A stretch of 15,158 nt of DNA from Haplosporangium gracile (taxonomy: Eukaryota; Mortierellomycota; Mortierellomycetes; Mortierellales; Mortierellaceae): positions 1 to 15,158 of the forward strand of contig JAAAUF010000888.1 of the NCBI GenBank assembly GCA_015499985.1, given 5' to 3'. Shown here piece by piece: positions 8,909-15,158 of this stretch (position 1 is its first letter; every line of letters begins with the position of its first letter). A program made the translations under genes and the position numbers. Under the pieces are notes generated by a model, which ran no database searches, was not told the origin of the DNA, and worked only from the letters and a program-made list of their open reading frames with translations.

Positions 8909-10370
8909 ATGTGGCACCATGTCTACCCGCACTGGCACAAGACAGCCCAACGCTGCTTCTTTATCATCGCTGTCATCCTCCTCATCACCCTCCCTGTCGT
9001 CTACGGCAAACACCACTCCATATCCTCAAAAGTCCTCGGCTCCGTCCTCGGCATCTTCTTTGCCATCTGGATTGCCTTCTCTGTACGTCTGCTTCTCTCT
9101 TTCATTTTTCGTATTTATCCGTTTTCTTGTTTCTTTTGGACCTCGAAAGTTGGTTTTACCAGGTGCACCAAGAGTAAAAAAAACAATAACGGTGAAATAT
9201 CAATTGTCGTTGAGCCCAGTTACTTACTTACTCACTCGCTACTGTTCAATGCTATCTCCTCTCTCTCGTCTTTGTCCCCCTTTTCTTCATTGCTTCTCTC
9301 TTTGTCTCCTTTCCCTCCATGCTTGCACTTGCATGATACTTGCATATATACACCTACAGCTCATAGTTCGCTTCTTAGTCCCCTCGCCAGTCGTCGAGTC
9401 CACCCTCCCCATCTATACCCACTCCCCTATCCCTGACCCCGTCGTCCTCTACTCCCCAACCCGCTCAGACGCAACACCCGCAGCACCCGCCATCCGTCTC
9501 CACCCTTCCTCAGCAGCTACTCCAAGGTCTCCAGGACGAACAGGAGGAGCACGGTTTGCGGATGATCCCGTTGATGCCGACGTTGCTGCAGGAACAGGAA
9601 ACGAGGCAACAGCGACCCATAATAATGTCACTTTCCAGACCCGTCCTCGAGGCAACACTGCGGATTCGACTAGCTCGTTTGCATACCCTACTTTTGCGGC
9701 CTATCGACAGGCACAGCACGTCAACTTTGATGCCTTTGCTCAGCGCGTCAAGCAGGCCTTTGCGCTTTCGCAGCAGCAGCAGCAGAAGCAACAGAGGGAG
9801 CTTGAGGAACAGGAGCTTCAGAAACAGCAGCTTGCTCAGCAACGGGACGAACAGGATGGTGAAATTAAACAACAACATCCCCTATCCTTGGATCAGCAAC
9901 GACCGAGGAGCAATTCGACTTCGGCAGTACCTCCTTCCACCCTAGTCACCAACACATCAGGAGCAGGAACAGGAACACGATCACGTTCGTCGTCTGCTGC
10001 GAGCATGATGAGTGATTTCGCGGAACGACTCAAGGCCGGAAAGTTGTTTCGACGGTCTTCGAACCTCTCTCTCAGGGCGACTGCTGTTGCCAATGCTGCT
10101 GCTTCTGAGACTGGTGCTAACGCTGGTGCTGGTGTGAATAGCAGTACGCTTTCCAAACGACCGAGTAATCAGCAGTTGAAGAGCAATAGCACTGTCGACG
10201 ATACTGAACTGTTGTCGGCACCGATGGCTCCGTCAGGAATCGAGATCAAGATCATCCCTTCGGAGGATGATCGCCCGTCCACCGGCAATACTCATGTCCC
10301 TACGGCGACGGCAACAACTGAATCCGTTCCCACCACTATCGGCCTTGCCTCAACCGCAACGAGTGTTTAA
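8909..10370 (+). CDS. Predicted two-pass membrane protein with long low-complexity C-terminus (394 aa, 2 exons)
   Basis: Exon 1 is 8909-9082 and exon 2 is 9360-10370, giving 58 + 336 codons. Exon 1 opens MWHHVYPHWHKTAQRC and encodes one hydrophobic segment at about residues 17-32 (FFIIAVILLITLPVVY). A second segment at about 42-65 is completed across the splice (VLGSVLGIFFAIWIAF then LIVRFLV). The rest is predicted cytosolic and disordered: Pro/Ala/Thr-rich, then a Gln/Glu coiled-coil region at about 180-235 with a pure Gln run, then Ser/Thr-rich sequence with a basic GKLFRRSSN motif near 285-293. In exon 1 the chosen frame has mostly C or T in third positions (ATC, GTC, CTC, TAC), whereas the other open frame starting at 8919 does not. 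The donor is GTACGT and the acceptor is CTACAG. I recognise no named family. The acceptor at 9398 would also keep the frame. Confidence 0.75.
9083..9359 (+). other. Intron of the membrane-protein gene (277 bp)
   Basis: It begins with a consensus donor GTACGT right after a Ser codon and ends at CTACAG, with a T/C-rich body (9240-9320). It is needed because the exon 1 frame (8909 series) and the exon 2 frame (ending at 10370) differ. The acceptor at 9358-9359 fits the phase; AG at 9397-9398 is the only nearby alternative that also does. The frame starting at 8919 happens to run through the intron without a stop. Confidence 0.7.
9769..9786 (+). repeat. CAG-rich triplet run encoding polyglutamine
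   Basis: Consecutive CAG codons encode the Gln stretch (QQQQQ then KQQ) within the coiled-coil part of the membrane protein. Such runs change length by slippage, so the allele length may vary. Confidence 0.7.
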
Positions 10371-10804
10371 TTTTATTTCTCGCTCCAACTCAGCCATGTC
10401 CAGCTCTCAACATACACCTTTATTTATCTTTTCCTGGCCTTGCCCACAAACCCACGACTGTATCTGCTTGCCTGTTGCACTGAGACCGGAGTTGAGAGTT
10501 TGCCATGGGCTCACACGGAGAATGAGTTCTGCCATTGCCATTTTGCCAGTTGAGGTTGAGGTCATGACACAGCTGAGGGACTCAGGGAGGAGTGAGGGAG
10601 AGGGGACGAGACAGAAGTAACGGGACGCGAACACGCGAATGGAGCACACGGATTAAAAATCTAACCACCTCAGACGACAAAAGTAGTAAGCGCGTGCCAA
10701 GGAAACGAACAGGCGATCAAGGAAAAATTGACCACACATATCTGGACTACTTGACAAGGAAGGCAGTCAAGTCCATTCGCTTACTGGGGCTGCCTAGACC
10801 CTTG

Positions 10805-10820
10805 TTTTTTTTTTTTTTTT
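10805..10820 (+). repeat. 16-base poly(T) run
   Basis: An uninterrupted run of 16 T in the convergent intergenic region. It is a simple homopolymer; such runs are prone to slippage and to sequencing length error. Confidence 0.85.
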
Positions 10821-11158
10821 ACCTTGCAACTTCAAAAGCGACACACGGACCCGTTTTTTGCGACATGTGTTGTACATTCTTCCTCTTGCTTTTGCTTTCA
10901 CTTCGTAGCAACGAGGCTCCTATTTTTCGAGTCTTCGTCATCTATTTCAACCCCTAGTCACCCCCTTTTTTTTTCTTCATCCGTGACCTTCTGCAAAGTT
11001 ATCATTTCTATTCTTCCTTATTATTGAATGACCCATCACCACCTTGTACAATAGTTACCCATCTATTTTCTCTAATTACATATCCTAATAACATATTTCA
11101 TTTTTTATCACACTTCTTCTTCCTTCCATGAGTGCACACAGTAATGAAACATGCATGC

Positions 11159-11164
11159 TTTAAT
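11159..11164 (-). terminator. Possible polyadenylation hexamer of the RBR ligase gene
   Basis: ATTAAA on the minus strand lies 18 bases beyond the stop codon at 11182. The position is close but acceptable for a fungal 3' end, and it overlaps an ATGCATGC site boundary. Fungal signals are loose, so this is weak. Confidence 0.25.
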
Positions 11165-11181
11165 ATCAAAAAAAGTGTCAA

Positions 11182-13031
11182 CTACATGATAAGACAATCA
11201 ACACTAATATCATCACGACCACCTTCACTTTCACAGTCCCTCGAGCACCGTGCATCCATTTCGTTCCAGGGGTGTCCGCATGCATAACAAAAACTCTGCC
11301 CGCAATGACAGACCATATGGTTACACCCTTGTTGCTTCTCGATCACGAATCTGCAGGAAGGACAGTGTCGCCAGTGTCGGTCTTGGACTAGTTGCAGCAT
11401 TGCTCGATCTTCTTCTGTCTGTCCTCCTTGTGCCTGTTCCCTATATTGTTCGCATGTCTGGCCTATTTGATTTTGTAATGTTGTTGTTAGGTAGAAGAGG
11501 TGAGAAAAAAGAAGGAGTGGGAAAGGAAGAAAAGGTATAAGTCACAAGTTAATTATCGCGCGAAATGTTTTTGAAAAGCGACAAACAACACAACACAACA
11601 CAACACAACACGGCACAAACAACAACAGACAACAAGAACAACAAAGCAGCCCAACAAAGCGCCACACGTACCACGATGAAAAGGCACAGCACAAGAAGCA
11701 CAGAACGAATTCCGGCACTCCGGACACGTCACCGCAGTCCCATCCCGATCATCCAGATCCACAATCGACCGACACTCAGGCAACGGGCAACAGACCTTAT
11801 TCGCAACATGAATTTCGGCCAATTTCCGATACCAAATCTCCAGCGTCTCCTTGTCCAGTACCCATTCGGCAGATTCTGTAGGGATGGGTGTTCGGCACCC
11901 TGGTTGTGGGCAGACGGTAGGGAATCGGGCTTGAGGGTTCTGGGTGGCGTTGAGGAGGAAGGATTGGAGGCAAGAGAGGCAGAGACCGTGGTCGCAGGGT
12001 AGGATGAATCCTAGTTCTTTTGAGGACATGGACGGTGTGATGGATGGTGCTGACATGGAGATCCGCCGTGGGTTTGGCGATGTTGTTGAAGATTGTCCTT
12101 GGGCAGAAGTGGAAGTTGAGGGAGCATTGTTACCGCCGCCGGCAATCTGTTGTTGTGATTGTTCAGAGTCATCGACACTCTGGGAAGAAAATGACCGTGC
12201 TAGTCGTTCGGTGAATGTACGTGCAAACTGGACCCGTGAAGATGTCGCCGTTGACTCTTCCTGTTGCTCCTGCTGCTGCTGCTGTTGTTGTAATGGGTCC
12301 AGGTCAAAAGTCATGAAAGACTCAAAGCAGATCCCACACGTTGTCGATGACATCGTATTCTTTAGCAATTCTTCGCGATCCAGCATCCGGTCTATTTGAT
12401 ATACACGAGGACAAGATGTTAGAAAACAGGCTGTTATATCAAAGACGCAGTATTCGGCCCGACAGAGGGAACAATCGACACGGTCAAAAGCAGGGTACAA
12501 ACCTTCTTGTCGGCAGCGTGCGGAAGAGGTTTGGGGAGAGTATTGCTCTGGACCAGAACCAGGAGAAGGGCGCCACAGTTCCGGATGGTAGTTGGTTGCA
12601 TGATGACTATAATTCCGCAACATAGACGGCATGATCACCAATAAATCCGTATCATACCCATACTCAATCTCCTCACCATCAGAGCCGTCCAATTCGTCGT
12701 GGTTGCCACCCTGGTCCTCACTGTGGCGGCTTCGGCTGTTGATAGATACACCATCGTCATTGTTGTTGTCGTCGTTGTCGTCATCCTGTTCACTGTCAGA
12801 TTGGCTGCGCTGAGACTCTGGTGTCCGCTGCCTCTGCTGAAAAGACGCTCCTGACTGTTGTCCTTGTGGGTTGTGGATGGTATGACTGCTCCCGATTGAG
12901 ACTCGTTTCTTGCCTTTGGTGCCATCACCACTGCTGCCGTTCCATACTCCTGGAGGGCACGAGGCGTCGTTCTCAAAGTCCGAGAGGAAGACGTAGTCGT
13001 AGTCTTCTTCGTATTCGTCGGCTTGCTGCAT
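11182..13031 (-). CDS. RBR (RING-IBR-RING2) E3 ubiquitin ligase
   Basis: Exons are 13031-11672 and 11462-11182, joined in phase 1 so that VPFHRG continues as QTCEQYREQ; this gives 546 residues before any second intron is removed. RING1 starts with CGIC (232-235) but its remaining ligands (CDHGLC, SC, CPQPGC) begin only at 346, after a Gln/Ser-rich insert. IBR ligands follow (CCPLPEC, CPEC, FCASC, H452, C457). RING2 is HCPSCRFVIEKQQGCNHMVC...CGQSFCYACG. By comparison with HHARI and parkin, C500 in QQGCNHM should be the catalytic cysteine that accepts ubiquitin from the E2. The N-terminus (1-230) is acidic, Gln/Ser/Asp-rich and disordered; I see no clear RWD domain. A second, stop-free intron (12392-12502) is probable and would shorten the product to 509 residues. 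The substrate is unknown. Confidence 0.9.
11463..11671 (-). other. RBR ligase intron within the IBR domain (209 bp)
   Basis: The donor is GTACGT (11671 downward) and the acceptor is AAATAG (ending 11463). Removing it joins HRG to QTCEQYRE, exactly the usual end of an IBR domain with its final cysteine ligand, and restores one frame through RING2. A TGTTG pentamer repeat on the minus strand lies inside it. Confidence 0.92.
11586..11610 (+). repeat. (CAACA)5 microsatellite
   Basis: Five perfect CAACA units (TGTTG on the gene strand), flanked by further CAA-rich sequence to about 11650, inside the RBR ligase intron. Length may vary between strains. Confidence 0.85.
12392..12502 (-). other. Probable in-frame intron of the RBR ligase (111 bp, no stop)
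   Basis: On the minus strand there is a donor GTTTGT directly after a GAAG context, a consensus branch site TTCTAACA, and an acceptor ATCAAATAG almost identical to that of the certain intron (TCAAATAG). It is 111 bp (37 codons), phase 1 at both ends and free of stops, so the reading frame works with or without it. The 37 residues it would encode are Cys/Tyr-rich and look unlike the surrounding acidic, Ser/Gln-rich protein, which favours removal. Confidence 0.6.
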
Positions 13032-13632
13032 AGTATCTTCTGAGCGTGTGTTGCTAGTGCTGTTGTTTCCTGGTAGCGCGGTGCAGAGGAGTCAAGGGTG
13101 CGAATAAGGGAGATGAGGGTCTATTGCGAGTGGAGAAGTGAGATGTCAGCGAGTGAGAACTAAGGTCCAAGAAAAAAAAAGCTTGGCATTCGGGCTCGCT
13201 GTTGCAGTAGCAGTTTGTTATCCACCCTTTGTGTGCCCTGAATTATGATACTCGTTCGTACGTTTCATTCCCCTTCTGCTGTTGTTGCGCGACTGTGTCT
13301 TCCATCTCGTTGAAGGAGGAAACACTCACCCAGTGCAAGTAGGTTGTATAGTTGATGAGGGGAAGGGGTTTGTGTGTGAATGGCTTTTGTGGGAGTGAGT
13401 AGTGCTCAATAAAGGAGAGTTGGCAGTGGGAAAGATAAAGCGGAGCGCCACATGCCCTATCGACTCTCCTTTTGGAACTTGGCCCACAAGCGCCCAGCCC
13501 AGCTTTTTTCACGTGACACATTCTGATTGTCCAGCACAGGCTGCATGAGTTTGCACACTTTTATTATGGACAACGATTAGGACTATGCTAGTGAATAAGA
13601 AGAGGTCATGAAAAGCAAGGGCGAGGAGGAAA
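13032..13632 (-). promoter_or_regulatory. Upstream region of the RBR ligase, with a possible leader intron
   Basis: This 601-bp gap lies between the stop of the MscL-like gene and the RBR ligase ATG, both on the minus strand. It contains a near-perfect donor TGG|GTGAGT at 13329-13324 and an acceptor-like CTCAG ending at 13040, nine bases before the start codon, so a ~290-bp leader intron is plausible. A 92-codon open frame (13521-13243) spans the donor but matches nothing recognised. Start site and promoter are not visible directly. Confidence 0.35.
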
Positions 13633-14975
13633 CTAATCGCTCATATGACCGCTGCCGTCGACAAGTGGACCAGACGGACTGGAGACATGGTTGCGCTCAG
13701 GCGCATCCTGCCACGACGTACAGAATTGACACCGAGTCGCCACCTTGCTGATCTTTTGGCGGCAGTACTTGCACTTGATCTTGCTCTTGATGATTTCCTC
13801 CTGTTGGAACGACTGGAACACTAATTGTCGTTGAATGAAGGGGAAGGGAGGCGGTGTTAATGATGTGCTACATTGACTGCATGAACCTCCTCAAGTGAGA
13901 TAAAAAAAAAAAAGAGTTAGAGCGATGGGATACCTCGGATGACGGCAAAGAGGGCGAACGCGACGATGAAAAAATTGAACGTCATTTGGAAGAACCGCCC
14001 GTACGCGATGCAGACTGCACCGTCGTCGTGAGCTAATGGTTATTTTTATGTCAGCATGCAGCATATTCAGGGGAAGAGAGGTTGGAGGGAAAGAGGGGAG
14101 AGAAACAGTAGCTGTGTTAGAACTAGGCGGACTCAAACAACGCAGACAAGCAGTGAGCCTGATTAACATCTTCACCGTCAATGGAATTGATCTGTTGTTA
14201 CCTTGCTCCAATGTAAGATAGGTTGCCGAAGCGTTCTTGCCATCCTTGATGACAACAAAGAGATCATCCAGACTCGCGTGTCCGACCGCCAATCCCAGGG
14301 GCGGTGAGATGATGTCGTCGACCAGTGAGTTCACCAATGACGTGAACGCTGCACCCAGTATCAAGCCCACCTATGTTTGTGTCCCATAGAAAAGACAAGG
14401 CAATAAAAAAGAAGACAATAAGAGATGGATCCATTAACAAAGTTGCCGCTAGGCCGTCGTTTAGACGTTATTTTTTGTGCTTATTGTCCTTGTGGTCGTT
14501 CTTTGATAGCCTGCCTGTCTAACACAGAATTTTTTTCTTTTCTTTGTGTGTAATCATGCGGATGAGCACTTTTCTCTTTCCCGAAGCACAAAAGCAAGGA
14601 GCCCTTTTCTTGCTTAACTTACAGCCAGTCCGATAACATTCCCATTGTCGATAAAGTCCTATTAGAGTTGAACAAAGAAGGAACGAAGAAATATGTAAGT
14701 CAAGATGGAGGAATTTGTGGGTTAAATGCGCAGAGCACAGCAATCTGCACACTTGTTGGAGGCAGCAGTGTCTATGAGCGCAGAAATACGGTGAAAGGTG
14801 TTACCTTAAAGTGGGTCCAGAATGTTTTTGCTTTGCGGGTGACGACCACGCCTCCGTGCAAGAGAGACTCGCGTGCAGTGTCTTCGGCGTTGTGGAGTCC
14901 GTAGACGATCCTTTCGCGTTGTGTCAACTGTCCGTTTGTGTTCCCGTTCTGGCGTCCATTTGGTGGCGACGACAT
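13633..14975 (-). CDS. MscL-type large-conductance mechanosensitive channel with C-terminal zinc ribbon (220 aa, 5 exons)
   Basis: Exons are 14975-14805, 14658-14623, 14370-14202, 14032-13934 and 13820-13633, all with GT-AG borders; their lengths sum to 663 nt, giving 220 residues plus stop. After a hydrophilic N-terminus of ~55 residues comes DFIDNGNVIGLAVGLILGAA (58-77), the MscL TM1 gate helix. It continues through SLVDDIISPPLGL, close to the bacterial SLVADIIMPPLGL. A periplasm-like loop follows (100-130), then YGRFFQMTFNFFIVAFALFAV (136-156) as TM2, like YGVFIQNVFDFLIVAFAIF of Escherichia coli. A C-terminal ribbon CKYC...ATRCQFCTS (175-194) resembles the tail of some bacterial MscL proteins. 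The family forms pentamers that open under membrane tension; the fungal location (plasma or internal membrane) is not shown. The extra N-terminal residues are atypical of bacteria and may target the protein. The ATG at 14975 is the only reasonable start in exon 1. Confidence 0.92.
14623..14658 (-). other. 36-nt internal exon of the MscL-like gene
   Basis: This very short exon encodes exactly 12 residues (DFIDNGNVIGLA) of the first transmembrane helix, in phase 0 at both ends. It is bounded by AATAG on its 5' side and GTAAG on its 3' side. Without it the conserved start of TM1, matching bacterial MscL (FAMRGNVVDLAVG), is missing, which is why I include it. Confidence 0.88.
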
Positions 14976-15158
14976 TTTCTTTGTTTGTTGTTGCTGTGTG
15001 TTGTTCCTTGAGGTGGAAATCGAGAGAAAGAGAGTGAAAATAATGTAAGTGAGAAAGAGTGAAGAGTCAAGTTTGTGATGAGTGAGTGAGTTGGAGTGAA
15101 GAAGAGAAGAAAGAGAAGAAAGAGAAGAAAGAGAAGAAAGAGAAGAAAGAGAAGAAAG
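14976..15158 (-). promoter_or_regulatory. Pyrimidine-rich leader of the MscL-like gene (to window end)
   Basis: On the gene strand the ~180 bp before the ATG are rich in CTT, TCTC and CACT, like the leaders of the other genes here. The region passes into a 9-bp microsatellite. The 5' end of the transcript cannot be seen. Confidence 0.4.
15104..15158 (+). repeat. (GAGAAGAAA)n 9-bp microsatellite, about 6 copies, cut by window end
   Basis: Six perfect GAGAAGAAA units run from 15104 to the end of the window, so the full array is longer than seen. It lies about 130 bp upstream of the MscL-like start. On the gene strand it reads as a pure CT tract (TTTCTTCTC). Confidence 0.92.

Larger units (their letters stand above)
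10371..11181. other. Convergent intergenic region (two 3' ends)
   Basis: The plus-strand membrane-protein gene and the minus-strand RBR ligase gene end towards each other across 811 bp. No coding sequence is convincing; the frames at 10592-10957 and 10824-11027 are low in coding character. The region contains a 16-base T run (10805-10820), T/C-rich DNA, and near the ligase stop an ATGCATGC octamer (11151-11158) abutting an ATTAAA hexamer on the minus strand (11159-11164) that could serve as its polyadenylation signal. Confidence 0.55.

Noticed and set aside
11944..12399. 151-codon plus-strand open frame
   Set aside because: Antisense to the RING1 region of the RBR ligase; a Cys run arises from the complement of the polyQ codons.
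13243..13521. 92-codon minus-strand open frame as a separate small gene
   Set aside because: Spans a strong splice donor, has no recognised features, and fits better as untranslated leader of the RBR ligase.
13633..14370. Bacterial contamination, suggested by the MscL similarity
   Set aside because: The coding sequence is split by four GT-AG introns and flanked by fungal-style genes.
1..15158. Transposon, CRISPR array or phage-type system
   Set aside because: No transposase, reverse transcriptase or integrase motifs, no terminal inverted repeats noticed, and no regularly spaced direct repeats; the gene content is eukaryotic.

Overview
This window looks like nuclear DNA of a filamentous fungus. 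Protein genes are interrupted by short GT-AG introns (about 110-280 bp) with fungal-type branch sites (CTAAC, TTAAC). Leaders just upstream of start codons are pyrimidine-rich, and intergenic DNA is full of simple repeats. A tandem family of F-box proteins opening with a DLAQC-type F-box, next to an intron-containing MscL channel gene and a low-complexity-rich RBR ligase, resembles early-diverging Mucoromycota, most likely Mortierellomycota. That placement is an inference from gene style; no marker gene is present.

Left part (1-8000, all genes on the minus strand): a tandem array of one F-box/LRR family. Reading 5'->3' on the minus strand, it holds a frameshifted and partly eroded copy (7986-6305), an intact 602-residue copy (6070-4262), an intact 614-residue copy (3783-1939), and a decayed C-terminal relic (about 1755-1385) that is readable only in three different frames. 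Bases 1-1384 hold no convincing gene. They contain a weak ~121-bp degenerate repeat and three of the window's five ATGCATGC sites.

Middle (8000-11180): a 922-bp divergent intergenic region separates the array from a plus-strand gene for a small two-pass membrane protein with a long low-complexity, coiled-coil C-terminus. That gene has one 277-bp intron, and its first exon is also open in a second frame. An 811-bp convergent intergenic stretch follows.

Right part (11182-14975, minus strand): an RBR (RING-IBR-RING2) E3 ubiquitin ligase with at least one certain intron, a second probable in-frame intron, and a RING1 split by a ~110-residue polyQ/Ser-rich insertion. Upstream of it lies a five-exon gene for a MscL-type mechanosensitive channel of 220 residues with a C-terminal four-cysteine zinc ribbon and a 36-nt internal exon. 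The window ends in a 9-bp purine microsatellite.

Functionally, the F-box proteins (expected SCF substrate receptors) and the RBR ligase both belong to ubiquitin pathways, but nothing here shows that they act together. The MscL-like channel would be an osmotic or tension valve. I found no mobile element, tRNA, rRNA or CRISPR array. The best candidates for something undescribed are the paralogous F-box family with its conserved C-terminal block and graded decay, and the ATGCATGC motif set.
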